A DNA stretch of 64,000 nt, from the NCBI GenBank assembly GCA_949130495.1, contig OX422223.1, positions 73,592,751-73,656,750 on the forward strand, in the 5' to 3' direction. Under the pieces are notes generated by a model. It made no database searches. It had not been told where the DNA came from and saw nothing but the letters and a program-made list of their open reading frames with translations. This document shows positions 44,397-57,362 of this stretch, in pieces (the first letter of the stretch is position 1; the number at the start of each line of letters is the position of its first letter). This DNA is from Sambucus nigra. Lineage: Eukaryota; Streptophyta; Magnoliopsida; Dipsacales; Adoxaceae. A program made the translations under genes and the position numbers.

Positions 44397-47050
44397 TGTA
44401 ATACCCCATATTTTTAAGGAATTAATCAATTAATGGTGATTTAATTACTAAAATACAACTCGAATTAATTATATAATTAAAAATGAGAAGTGGTAATGTA
44501 TAGGAAAATAAGCTAAATTGAGTTAGCTTGGAATTTTTGAGTTCGATTGAAAGATTTATGGGCTAAACTTTGATTTTATTAAAGTCTAGGGTTAAATTAG
44601 TAATTGTGAATAATTAAAAAATGATTTAGTCTCTTGGGTAATTTCCAGAAAATTTTATGGGACTTTTTATACTTGTGCACTTCTTGGGGTTCAAGTGCAG
44701 TTATATCATTTTGATTTTACTAGGGTTTACTAGATGCCTTGAAAATTCCACTTCTTCCTAAATGATTGCGTCCGCTACCTTTTGAGACAAAATCATGGAA
44801 GCATGCACCGGTACCAAGGTATTAGTTGTTACGATCATGGCTTTCCCAAAAACATGATTGAGCTGTAAGCTAGTCATGGGCTATAAATATTGAAGTGGTT
44901 TTATTTAGCCTATTTGTTATGTTTAAGCCTCATTTTTCTAATCGAACCTCATTTCAACCTATCCCCTTAACAAAGAAAATAAAAAATAATCTAGTTTATA
45001 TCTCAAGCAACCTCTTAACCCTAAATCAAACCAAATATATTTCTTTTAACTTTTCAAACAAGTATTCAAAGTATTTTCAAGAGGAACCAAAGCAAGTTTC
45101 ACAAGAATTTTTCAAGGAGTTTTCAAGTGGATTCAAATAAAACTTTTCAAGAACCCTTCAATTAAATTCAAGCCAAGTTTAATTCATATTTTGAGGCAAG
45201 TTTATTTATATTCTTGTCATTTTATATATGCTTATGAAAAATCTAAGCTCAACCTTATATGTTGGATTGAAATGAATTGGAAACCCATAGGATTTCTTGG
45301 GCTCTTAGTTTATGACATTAATTAGGTGAAATTGATTATCCTCTTAAGTTTTATATTGAAATTTATCCCTTATTCCTGTTAGAAATTGTAAATGGAAACT
45401 TTGTTAATAGAATTGACATGTTATGGTTTTGGAATTATTCTTCAGTTTATGACATTTGGAATATATGTTGAGAAAATGGAATGTGATTATAGCCTAATGA
45501 AGAATTAAAAGTTAATGCTAGGTAGGGTTATACATTTAGCTTCATGAGTTGTACCCTTCTATTAAACATTTTTTTAATGAAACTTTAAGTTTGGAAGTGT
45601 ATAATTAATGCCTACTTATTCATGAGAAAGTATTTTTCTTGTATACCTCATATCGTACTTTGAAGTGGTAATTGATACATATTATTAAATATGATCTTGG
45701 AATTTAGAAATGGACTAATTGTATAAGAGTTATCTTAAGCCCCTCTATTTTCTTGAAAGAAATTAATCAACTAGAATATTTACAAGGAGCATGGGATAAA
45801 CTTGTGATTGGATTATTGGGTTTATGGTTCGTGTGAGTTATGATGAATGAATGGGGTTTTCATAGTGACGTTGAATATTTAAATGCTTGTTCCATTAATT
45901 TAATTCCAGACAATAAACCTTTAACAAATTAATTATCTTAACGACTACCCTATATAAATGGAGTCCGGATTTCATTTTTAAGAAACATCCCATGCATGGT
46001 ATTTAGATTCGGGTAGAAGTAAGGACATGAGAACCTTGAATAAAATCAATACACCTTTACTTCAATACTATAATTTATGAGTAGTTCCATGTTATACTTA
46101 TTATCCCTTTAACTCCTAATGTAGTGGCATAATATATTTATAAATTCTTTATTCAAAAATGACTTAAGGGTTAAGGTAGTGAGTTAATAATGATATAATG
46201 ATGAGTGATGAAATACAATTGAAATTTGAGAATTTCATTGATAAATGAGTTTATTGAATGTGAACTATTGGGTGAGTGGCAAGAAAGATCACCCTTATGT
46301 TGACATACTTGAAGAGTACGTTTTGTTGTGGACTATTGTTACATCACACGATAATGTTGAGTTTTGACAATGTATAGTAGGGTGGCTAGGAGTTTTTGAC
46401 ACAGTGAAGTAGGCAGCAACAGGATGTGTGATGGTTTAATATGGGTGTATAAAATTTTCTTGAGATGGTTGGGGAGAAGGAGTGCATGTCGGTTACGAGT
46501 TAATTAATTGAGAGAAAAACTAATTGATGGAATGAACTGATTTAGTTCAAATGCACTATAAGATTGTGTGATATAAGTTGTTCTATCATTATTGATTTTA
46601 AACTATGGTTCCACCATTTGTATATATAACTAATTTGAGTTGCTTAGCTTAGGACTTGATAGGGTTTTAACCCAGCTTTATTCATGGTTCCTTCTAGGTG
46701 CTAGGACTAGACCTCCTTTTTTGAGTTCCTCTCTCTAGCTAGCACACCTCATCTATTTTTGTTCTGGTCAGCTTCAATCGGGGATTGATATAGATTTTAT
46801 CCCTTATTATACTATCATTTACTATTCAGTTGAGAGGGATGTATGTAATTAGACTCGTAGTTAGCATGTATATTAGATAGTGGTATTTGGCCTATATCAT
46901 TTTGAGACTTAGTGTTTGGCATGTATTTGGAGTTGATGGTTGGTTGCTATTATGGTTTTGATACTTTATTATGATTTTTAGAATTGAGGTCTTTCATATA
47001 AAAAACCTTATATTGGTCACATGTTTTTGTTTATACATTTCATGATGGGA
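44397..47050 (+). repeat. Putative 3' LTR following the decayed pol (right end uncertain)
   Basis: It starts TGTAATACCCCATA at 44397 after the purine-rich TTAGAGAGGAATAA (44383-44396), the normal PPT-LTR junction of chromoviruses. A CT-rich R/U5-like section (CTAGGACTAGACCTCC) lies near 46700-46720. I could not place the exact end. The short frame at 44895-45140 is incidental. Confidence 0.5.
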
Positions 47051-49268
47051 ATGGTATTTAATTATCTTAATCATCTGTGTAATTTAATAATTTGACTTAA
47101 TAAATTGGAGTATTAAAATATATCACGAATTTTCCCAAGTTTCAATAAACTTATACCAAAGCAAGTCAATCTTATCAAGATCATATATAACCAAAGTAAT
47201 CAAAAAAAGGTGCTAAATATTTGTACAATAAGCCTAAAATGTGTTCCAAGATCCAAAAGTACATATAAGACTGTTGAGTGGTTGGGGAATGAATGTGAAG
47301 ACGTAACACACCAAGAATGATCAAACTATGGCTAAACCAATGAACCAAACTAACTGTAACAAAACCCCTCATCCTATGATAATAAAATATATCAAAGTAC
47401 ACACTTTAAGTTGAATTAAAGTAAGTGTAAGTCGACTTAAATAGAGAAACTTGATCTTCCCACGTTAAATCAACTCAAATTGACGAAGTTAGGATATTTC
47501 TAATGGCTAGTTTTCACAATTAAAAAAACTAAAGCCTCTGAATTTACTGAAATACCCTATAATGGATAGTTTCTTGTTAAGAAAATAAATACTCATTAAA
47601 CACTTCATTAGAAAACATAAGCTCATCCCATTCATGTGTCACTTATACCTTGTGATTTCTAGTAAGAGAAATAAATACCCATTTTCGAAGGTATGAGGTT
47701 TGTAGGATGGTAGTGGTACTAAGGTTTATGAAAATCTGTAAATGGGTGAGTCGTGACCCACTCTAATGATAAATAACTTTAAGATAATAATATTTCAATA
47801 GCAAGATTATAGGGAAAAACTAACTTTTCAAATAATGACTATGTTTCCGATTATAAGAGTGAATAACTGATGATTGAATGCAACATTTTATAATAAAGCA
47901 AAGGAATGAACTCTTGAGAGTAGTGATTCTCTGAGAGTGGAAAGGTAAGCACATCAATATTTAGGAGAAAGTAGGGAAAGAATATCTTAGTGAGAGATGT
48001 GTAAAGTAATAGATATAGAAAGTTAATGTATGTGGTAATTGTGCCCCAAATGCTCTATTTATAGAAAAAACATTAGGGTTGACATGGCACATGCGTGCCA
48101 AAGGGATATTCCCATGTAATAAATATTTGACAATACTTTTTCTCCTTATTACTATTTATCATTGTTTACCATGATATGTTTGTTGTGGAGTGACATCTAG
48201 TATAATGGTAGGAAAAAATGTGATCTTATCGACCATGATACCAAAAAGTAATATTTTGTCCGATATAAAGATTACTTATTGAATAAGTTTTGAAAACTTG
48301 CAAGTGACCTTAATGGTCACTCCACTTGAAGTGTTTAAAAGTCTTGTGAGTAGGAAAGTAACTTCTCGTTGTTTTGTAATGTGCGAGTGAATGTGAGTGA
48401 CATCTTAGGTCCCTTACCTCAATATTGTTTATTTCTCAAGATATTGAAGTGATTGAGTCATCGCTTGATCAATAAGACTAACCTCTCATCCTCCAAACCA
48501 AAACTCTCAAGAAGTCTTAACTATCCATCTGCTTGTGCCCTGCTTGATCAATTAAGGCTTTTTGATAAGTAAACATGTGTAAAATAAGTAAAACTAAGTG
48601 TTGATGAAGGAAGTTTTTGTTCACATTTTGTGTTTCTTTAGTGACTGCTCGCAATTTTACATCACTAGGCATCTAAAGCCTACTCATGTATTTTCTCTTA
48701 TTATGAGAGTTAGCTTGGGGTTGCTCATTGAACCCTCATTCTAGTAGTACTCACCTAACATTTGAAGTTGACTTGGGGTTGCTCGTGAAACCCCTTACTG
48801 GTACTGCTCGAATGAATTTGGGAGCTAACATGGGGTTGCTCGTTCACTTGGCCTTTTTTATTTTATTTATAGTTTAGGGGTTCCTCGTCAAGCCTTTTTA
48901 TGTCTCGTATTATTATCTGGTGACTTGGGGTTACTCATGCAGCTTACTAGTGACCTGGACTTGCTCACCCAACCTCATTTGATGTTCATTTCTTACATAA
49001 ACCTTCTATAGTTATGGGGTTACACATGTACCTCTCTATAAGCTTTAAATCCAAAGCTCCCTTAAATCAAAGCTTCAAACCTAAATCTCATTTGAACCAA
49101 AGCTTCAAAATCCAAACTATTTTCAACCAAATTCCAAAGTCAATACCCAACTTGAGGCAAAGAAACAAACCTAAATATCATTTGTGCCATGTTTCAAAGG
49201 CAAAACTAAAACCTAGATATTTTTAAAGAGATAATTCAATAACCATTTCAAAATAAAAAGTTCTAACC
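47051..49268 (-). other. Possible minus-strand LTR with TATA box and short tandem repeats
   Basis: The minus-strand sequence CTATAAATAG at 48055-48064 looks like an LTR TATA box. Next to it are degenerate copies of CTTGGGGTTGCTC (about 48712-48980, 5 to 6 copies). It could be the 3' LTR of the antisense Tat-type element whose pol lies at 50440-52210, separated by repeat L2. No coding sequence is seen. Confidence 0.35.
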
Positions 49269-50436
49269 TTGAACCATCATGATTTCTTGTGAGAGAAATC
49301 AATACGCATTCCAAATGTGTAATTTTCAAACCCAATACCCATTTGAATAAAGTTCCAAACAAAAAACCCCATTTAAGATTCAAAAAGATTTAAACCCTAA
49401 ATCTCCTTTGAACTAAGAAAACCAAAATCTCATTTTTTCTTCGAGATTCAAGCACCAATCTCACCTAAGCCAATATTTAATTCAAATACCCACTTTAGCC
49501 AAAGTGTTTCGGATTGCTGGAAATGATAAATTTCTAGAAAGAGAAAGTTTCTCCCATTTCATAAGATTGCTTCTGAGCAACAAAACACTTCAAACCAAAA
49601 TAACCAATCAAATAAGATAAAGAAATATCATGTGAATTAACACCTCCAAACACCATCATCAAGGGTTTATAAGTAATAAAACATTGATAGCAACAATAAT
49701 GAAGCTACTAACATAAACCTTCGTCGTCAATTAAGAAGAGAATATTGGTGTATTTACTCAATAACGAGATTGATGTGTGATACAATGTATACATTTACTC
49801 ATTAACTAGAAGAGTCTTATAAAAGTGTTAAAGATATAATAATACTCAAAGAAAAAATTATAGTCGATCTATGGTGATCCATTAAAGCCTCTATCTATGG
49901 AGACTTGAGAAATCTATCATGAAGTCCATTGTATCTTTAATAGATGGTAGTGACATTATTGCGGGGAGTTAATACAGTATAAGACTTTGGGCTCTTTCAT
50001 TTACCTCTTGGGCGAAGAAGGGTATATAGTTCCCTTATTGGTTGTGGTTTGTAAGGTGAGATAATTCATTTTGAGCTTTTAGTTATGCCTAAATGAAAAG
50101 ATAGTGTAACTTCTTGAGTACCGTCATAATGTGGTTGTAGTCTATGGCGAACCATATAAAAAATCCTCATTTCATATATCCTCACTTACTCTCTTCAAAT
50201 TCATGCTTTACTTTAATATGATTAATACTTACATTTTTTGAATGTGAATGTGAATGTTTGTGGATGAAAGATGACAAAAAAAGGGAAATCCTTTTATCAA
50301 CTAACTAAGAAAATATTTAAACAAAGATGGAAAAATATATAATGAATTTTGAAAAGAAAGAAAGAATTTTGAAGTTGAAAAAAGTCAAATAAATGTCATA
50401 ATTCTAATTCATCACCGTCTTGGGATAATTTTTGAG
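49269..50436 (+). repeat. LTR-like repeat L2 (1.2 kb), plus orientation
   Basis: This is the partner of L1 (34781-35973), with the same order of blocks, for example 'aggtgagataattcatt' and the CT-rich tail. It ends near 50436 and is followed at once by antisense integrase sequence of another element, which suggests insertion into it. Confidence 0.6.
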
Positions 50437-50439
50437 CCA

Positions 50440-52210
50440 ACACAAACCTTTAATGTGATTGGTGGCTAATTTTAGGACTAGGTCACCTTCCACAAACATT
50501 ATAGGATTGACCAAATTTTTGCAAAGCATATCTGGCTGACTGTACTTCTAATTCCACTAGGAGAATTCCCTTATCCCCATATACCAAGGAGAATGGTGTG
50601 TAACATGTCGATTTTTTTTTGTTTGTTTATTAGGCCCAAAGTACTTTGAGTAACTTATTTTCCCCTGCTCCTAGGAAATATTCCATAATTTTTCTAAGAT
50701 GTAGATCAAAGTCTTGTTTGTTGAGCTCGACCATTACTTTTAGGATATGTTACTGTACAAGTGTTATAAATGATGGAATATTGTCAGTTAACATTTCCAC
50801 CTCATTGTTTATGAAATGAGTGTCGGTATATGATAGAATGACCTTAGAAAAAACCAAACAAATAATGTATTTGTGGATAAACTATGATGAAAATCATATG
50901 GTTTCTATCTTTGATGGTACAACTTCTGCTCATTTGTAAAAACATTATGTTGCCACCAAAACCCAAATTTTACCTCTTTGATTAAGGGTTGATCATTCCT
51001 ACTTAGTCAAATTCCCAAGTTTGGAAGGGCTATAGCATGGACAATTAATGGAGTTTGTTGATTGAGCATGGATAAGATTTCCATAGAGATAATAAGACTT
51101 GCATTCCAAATGAACTTGGTTGAGTCTTTCTCCATTGTTAGCCAAAAATAGCCCAGTGTCATAAGTTGATCGTACAAATTTTCTCCCCAAATATGATATG
51201 GATCATGATCTTGATTGAGAAAATATTATTCTTATTTTCTCATATACATGAGTGGTCTATTTAAATAACCTTTTCTAACAAGCCTTCCCTCAAGTAAAAA
51301 TAATTTAATGTCTTCTTCAAACTACCATAACGTCTTCTTCGTTTCTTGAAATGATTCCATCATTGAGAAAATCAGTGTAGGGTTATCGGCAATCTGCTTA
51401 AGCTTATATAAAATTGATTTTTATAGGATGGAAGAAAGCTTGGCACTTAACACATTTTCTTCGCATTAGTGCTACATATTGCTTTAATGTTGGCAAATAA
51501 TATCTCTCTCTTTGCATTATTCGATAGAGGGGGATATCCGGTGTTTCAAAATGTCCATCATGGGTCTTTTTGGGTCATTCTTGTTCTTCTTCTGTTCCTA
51601 CACAACTAGAAAGTAGACCCCCATAATTTTTGAAATATAAATTTCATTGAAGAATGATGTATTATATTAGCCTAGTGAGCTTCGTCATGCTTTCTATAGT
51701 TTCCAATTATCCTTATGACATATATCCAATATAAACCACCATTGCTAGGAAATAGCTAAAGTGCAAATTAGGGGGTTGCTCTCATTCGTATCGTGATTGT
51801 TATTGACTTAATATCCATGATGATATTTTTGGTAAATTATGGCGTAAGTATACATGTCGAGTTATTGTTCTTAGGTGTCTCTCTAATATTACTTCATTAA
51901 ATTAACACAATAATCTTTGTATCATGTTATATATGGTTCCAAGTTGAGGTGTTTCAGAAAAAATTACTAATTCACTTGTTTCACCGCGATATTAAAGTCA
52001 CCTTTGATACAAAAAGAACAGATGCCTCTTCTTAGGGCTTCGAGTAACCCTAATATCAATGCTTCATATTATGCTTAATTATTTGAACAAGGGAAAGTAC
52101 CACTTAAAGGATAGGGTAATTACTTATATTCCTCTTGATATTACAACTACAGCTCCACCTTTTCCTTTTATCGATGTACCATCGAAATCCATAGACCACT
52201 GTTTCTGATA
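50440..52210 (-). pseudogene. Decayed Tat/Ogre-type additional RNase H and integrase
   Basis: From right to left on the minus strand: an archaeal-type RNase H block (WSMDFDGTSIKGKGG, then ILGLLEALRRGI and a KGDFNIAVKQVN-like block, 52205-51980), an integrase zinc-binding end (GNLIHAQSTNSI, about 51070), an SNGRAQ block near 50720, and the end of integrase (HSPWYMG near 50590, QPDMLC near 50530, VEGDLVLK near 50490). The extra RNase H before integrase is a feature of the Tat lineage. Several stops and frameshifts are present. RT, protease and gag were not found to the right. Confidence 0.8.
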
Positions 52211-53689
52211 TTCTTCACAAGCATTGGCTTGAAAAATTGTTCATTAATGATTACTTCTTACATGCTATACTTTTTATTACCTTTATTGTACACATTCACT
52301 TAATTTTTAAACATTTTACTTGCTTGTCATATGTCGAATACGGTGTTCTCCTCTCAGTATCATTTAATAACAAACTGAATGTACTTGAGATAAATTGTTC
52401 TTGTAAGAACCATTGTTTGGATTTTGTTTCTCAAAAAAGTTGTTTTATCTTAAGAAATGGAAAAGGTCTACGAAAGAGAAAATTTTCTTTGTGTTAAAAG
52501 ATACCAATTGCAAAAGAGCTTGAAAGATTAACCTCACACAAAAATAGAAGTGTCAAGACCATTTTTAATTTCATTGATGCTTCACTACACATGAGCAATA
52601 TCATATCTTCAAAATTTTAAGAGTGAATTCTTAAATATATGGGATTTTGAGGGTGTTATAAAGTGGAAGATCAAACGGTTTTCACAGTTGACTCCTTTGA
52701 AAAATATTAAATATCTTAGCTTTATTGTTTTGAGAAGCGTTTAAATTAATGGAGTGTTGCATAAGTCGAGTGAGTTTAATTTTGTTCAACATTCTTAAAC
52801 CTAGGATTGAAATTGAGTTCTTTCATTAGTAGGATCTCATTCATTTTGTGTGCCTATGTTATTAATGCCTATGTTGATTTTCCCATGGAACTTCTTCACA
52901 CATTTCCCTTTCAATATTCAGATATTTTAATTTTATTGCATGGTGTGATGTATTTGTACCTATATGTACCTTTTGTACATATAATTTTTATACTTGAAAA
53001 ATTGAAAATTTTCAAAATTAGTTGGTTGGATGCCTTGGGAATTTTATCGCACGTGCTTAATTGATTATCTTTGTGATGTTATTTCATTTGGATTCGGTTG
53101 GTGCTTATTATTCATGCTTAGTTTCTTATCCTTTCTCAATTATGGACAAAAGGGGGAGAACAACTTGAGGTTGAGTTTTTTATTACTTTCTTTAAACTCT
53201 CGTATGCATCACGGTATTTCTTTGGTCTCATGTGTATGGGTCATTATGCCTTGATGATGATTCCACGGACCACACAAGATGAAGACTTTCAGTTAAATAC
53301 ATATACATTTATTCATTTCTATTTCTTCATTTGGGAGGCAGTAGTTGTAAAAGTCTTAGAGGTCAATTTGGGTTTTATTTGTGCTTTGTACCAAAATAGT
53401 TAAAGGGGGAAAATTATAATTGGCCATTTTATATTTATCTTTCTTATCCCATTACACCTACACCCTCATGACCATTCTTAATCTTCAAAGAGATGAATCA
53501 TTGGTGACATTAGCAACATTCAATATCGTTCAACCCAACTTTACACAAGAAGAGTACTAAGGTGGTTTGGTAAAGCACAAAATATTCAGGGGCCATTTTT
53601 AAAAGAGTTTGTTTTTAAAATCTTTCGAAATGAATTTAAAATGATTTTTTTTTAAATCTCACTAGTTCATTAGATAGACTTGACATGTT
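52211..53689. other. Interval without recognisable feature
   Basis: Short unrelated open frames only. The part from about 53360 may be the start of the LTR-like region that follows. Confidence 0.35.
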
Positions 53690-53937
53690 ATTAGAACGAG
53701 ATGTTGTCGATCATTATAATGGGTTTCCTTCATTTGAACGAATTCTAAAGCGTCGCCTTTTGGGTCAGCTCTGGAATATCATTCTAAGTTTCATTAGAAG
53801 AAGTTCGAACAAAATTAGGTACTTCATTTGAATGAGTTAGTGGTTCGTTTGAACGAGTACACGAGTTTTTGTTTTTCATCCCAAATGAAGTGCAATCTTT
53901 TATCCATATCTCCTTATAACCTCTTTTGGTATAAATA
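53690..53937 (+). promoter_or_regulatory. LTR-like promoter with palindromic word cluster F and TATA box
   Basis: Degenerate words TCATTTGAACGA (53730), TCATTAGAAGAA (53791), TCATTTGAATGA (53824) and TCGTTTGAACGA (53845) precede the TATA box TATAAATA (53930-53937) by 74 bp. The last two words are 21 bp apart. The sequence that follows resembles a transcribed LTR segment, but no LTR boundaries were found. Confidence 0.5.
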
Positions 53938-54584
53938 AAGATGAGGGGATGCATTTATTAAACGTCTTTTTTAAGTTCAATTTGTGATCAAACACTACAA
54001 TGTTTCATCCAAACCCCTTGGATCTTTTAGGATCACCTTTTTTAATCAAGAAGAACGCAATATGAGTTCTAGACCCTTGTAAATATGTTCGAGGCTCTAT
54101 GGATGAAGAAGAAGAAGGGAATTGCATATTCTAATGGCTAATCGATGGATACCAAGGGAAGTTCTTCTTCTTATGGATGATGCCGGAATGCATCACCTTC
54201 TGTTGAAGAACTTAACCTCTTATGCATTATACTTAGTGGATATCTAAGTAGTTTACAAGTCATTACAAGTCTGTATTTTCTTAAATAGTGAAGAATTTAA
54301 GGTTTTTCCTGAAATGGATTTTTCCTTTATTCCTTATTCTTTCTATTTTGTTTTAAAGATTTTGTTTGAATTCGTTTTACCCAATCTTACATATGCATTT
54401 AATTTAAATCAAGATAAAATTTTCTAAAAAATGAATCTTTATGTGTATTACCCTAAGGTACAAGTGAATCCATACAACCCCTTCTTTCTCATGAGGGTTA
54501 TCAAAAAATTTATTTTCAATTTTAATTAGTTTGAAAAGGCTAGGACATTTGATATATTTTCAAAAATACTGAGATGTCCCTATC

Positions 54585-54591
<7 letters not shown>

Positions 54592-54657
<66 letters not shown>
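54592..54657. repeat. (TA)n(TG)n microsatellite
   Basis: A run of about 13 TA steps passes directly into about 17 TG steps. Confidence 0.95.
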
Positions 54658-54660
<3 letters not shown>

Positions 54661-54899
54661 ATAATATGGGAGAAGGGTGTTTGAATAGTGAAATGATATA
54701 ATAGTCATGCTTTGCTCTACTGGTATGATCAAAGGGTCTCACATTATGCCATCTCACATATGAGACTTATGACATGGAAAATGATCCATCCCACTCATTC
54801 GATGTTGCCACCAAAACCCTACCCTCTCCTTTTTTCCCTCTCAAAAAACATCCCCCTCCTTTCCTCGGCCTCCGCTATCCCCCCTCCTCCCCTCCATGT

Positions 54900-55310
54900 C
54901 TCCCCTTCCTCCTCTCTCTTATACACACAAACATAATCGTCCTTACAAACACAATCATTTTGATGGTGCGTTTTCTTTTCAAATCTAATGGTACGATTTT
55001 GGGGTTTTTGGTTTTAGCTATACTCCATTATCTGTGAGGTATTTTGGGGTTTCAATTTTTTTTTTCATGTTTATTATAGGAGATCGAAGAACTTGACACA
55101 TTAATGAAGCAAAAGATCTATTTGGTAAATTATGAGTACTAAGGTTTATCTTGCCTCTATATTTTGATCGTTACTTTTTATTAATTGTTTTATAATCATT
55201 CTCTATGTTTTGTTCCTTTTGTTTAAAAAAATTTACATCTTCTCAGCTCTCTTCTTTTGCAGTTGGAACCTGTGCAAAACGGTGTAGCTAAATTCAATGT
55301 ACATATGTTC
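54900..55310 (+). other. Exon-like fragments, possible captured gene piece
   Basis: A CT-rich leader-like stretch (54840-54930) is followed by a splice-acceptor-like TTTATTATAG (to about 55080), a short open stretch with EIEELDTLMKQKIYL, a donor-like GTAAAT, then a second acceptor-like CTTCTTTTGCAG (about 55250-55261) and LEPVQNGVAKFN. I do not recognise the protein, and no longer gene surrounds it. It could equally be chance in AT-rich DNA. Confidence 0.25.
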
Positions 55311-55534
55311 AATTATTTTTATTCAATGTATATTTTGTAATAAAGGTCTCTTTTGAGTATTGTAATAAAGTTATTTTGAAAATAATTTAAGTTTTAATAA
55401 AACCCATATACCTACTATTATTTCAAAACCCATATTTTCGTTTGCCACTAAATCTACTGTAGTTAGCAACCGACGTTAGGAAAACTGGTGTTAGGCATCT
55501 GAAACAAACATATAATAGGAGGTCTTATGTACCA

Positions 55535-57362
55535 ATGAAATCTGAAATGGATAATCAAAATGATGAAGATAATTTACAATGTTTAGCACCATGGATACAA
55601 AAAGATGAATCTATGTATAATCATAGTTTACATATTGATAAAAAAAATCAGAAAATGATATTAGTTAAATTAGTACTACTTTAAATAGTTTAACTGATAC
55701 AGTTTTTGGTTGGGTAAAACGAACTGAAAGACATCAAGTTGTTAATACAAATTATGTAGAAAGAAAATTAGATAGTATTGAATTCAACTTAAAAAAGTTG
55801 ATAAAAAACATAGTCAACTCGGAACAGTTTCAAACTTAAACTTAAAAGAGGAGACTAAACAAAAAGTTAAAAATTTATTAAACAGAATAGATGCTCAAAA
55901 TCCAGAACAAACTGGAACTGGAATGAATTACCCAGGAGATAGCAAAATCCTTAGGTTGTATTATGGTTCGGAAGAAATTAAAGCTTTTCAAACAGAAGAA
56001 TTTAATTATACCGAATATATAAATGTTCATGACATATTAAATTATTGGAGACATTTATATAAAGATCCAACACTAAATGTTTCAGAACGAAATAAACTCA
56101 TTGAACAAATACAAAACACATATTTGGAAAATGAAAAATGATTACAACATTATCAGTATGTATTAAACCAATATTCATCTGATGAAGAAGAAAATCCACC
56201 ACATATAGTAAATACTGGTGATGGAAAACAGAAGGCTAAAGATCCACTTCAAGAATTCCAAAGTTGGGAAGCTTTTGAAGATTATATGCAAACACCTGTA
56301 TATGAACAAGAAAAAGAAGATTTTGGTAAAACAGGCAATACTTCTACATCTTTCACTAGTAATACTAAGAAAGATGACGAACCAAATCCTTTTTTCTTAA
56401 GAAGAGATAATTTGAACAAACAAAATATATCTCAACATGGTATTTATCTTGTTTTAAGGCATGTACCTTTTAAAGATCAAGAACAAACTATTGATGAGTG
56501 GGCACAATCCATGTCCATACTCATTACTAATTATAAGAGTATATGGTCTAAAGAAATTTTTTTAGACTACCTTGCTGCAACACTTCAAGGTGATGTTTTA
56601 CAATGGTTGCAACAATGGGAAAACTCAAATAAAGGAACTCAGCAAAAATCTGAACTCCTACAAAACTTCAAAACTTTTGATGAAATCCTAAAAGGTTTTG
56701 TTGATATAATTAAAGAAAATATCATTAGATATACTGGAGAACCCAGAATCCAAGAAGACTCGTGTTACATATTATCTAAACTGGAATTATGTAACATCTG
56801 CCAATTTGAAGAATTTCTTGAAATATATAAAAAGTATTATTTCAAACTCAAACATCCAGAAAATATTCATTGGATGGATCAATTCTTACACAAACTCCCA
56901 AACCCATGGGATGAAATGTCTTTAAAAACTTATCCTTCTTGGTTAAAAACAATCAATAACGAAGACAATCTTGGTTTTTGCATTAATTGGGTATTAAGAC
57001 AAATATCTGATAAGTGTATTGAAATAAAAGCGAAAAAGAAAGTTAAAAATCAAATCACAAATTCCAAAGCCGAATATAAATGTTGTGATAAGATTTTAAA
57101 AGAAAATTGGAAAATAGGATGTAATCCACCTCCTAGAACTTTAAAAAATTCTCGAAAGAGAAAATTTAAGCGAAAACCTTGGAAAAAGAAATCATCTTTT
57201 TCTAGAAATAAAAAATATATTAGAAAAAAGAAATTTTCTAAAAAACCATTTCTAAAAAAGAATTGTAAATTTTATATATGTAATAAAGAAGGACATTATG
57301 CACCTGAATGTTCCAAAAAAAGGAAAAGTGCAAATAAGATGATAAAATTTCTTGAAGAATAA
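55535..57362 (+). pseudogene. Caulimovirid ORF1 5' part: coat protein
   Basis: This encodes the capsid precursor. The segment 56286-57362 is open for 358 codons and carries the coat features: a helical capsid core (DEWAQSMSILITNY, FLDYLAATLQGDVLQWL), a very basic region (about codons 285-335, KRKFKRKPWKKK) and a zinc-knuckle end (CNKEGHYAPEC). The usual CX2C start of the knuckle is spoiled: the cysteines upstream are four apart. The stop at 56139-56141 lies in the same frame as 55923-56141 and 56286-57362. Upstream of 55923 two further frame changes are needed, so the N-terminal part is broken. A stop at 57360-57362 separates it from an acidic tail and the movement protein, in the same frame. 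Confidence 0.85.

Noticed and set aside
44895..45140. 81-codon frame as a gene
   Set aside because: It lies in a putative 3' LTR and shows low-complexity sequence without a domain.
34781..50436. One 15.6-kb element bounded by L1 and L2
   Set aside because: The interior contains other elements with their own LTR starts, and no matching target duplication was found. The pair may be two independent insertions, so I did not call a single element.
55446..55500. CACTA transposon terminus next to the viral copy
   Set aside because: CACTA occurs once without a visible inverted partner or target duplication; likely chance.
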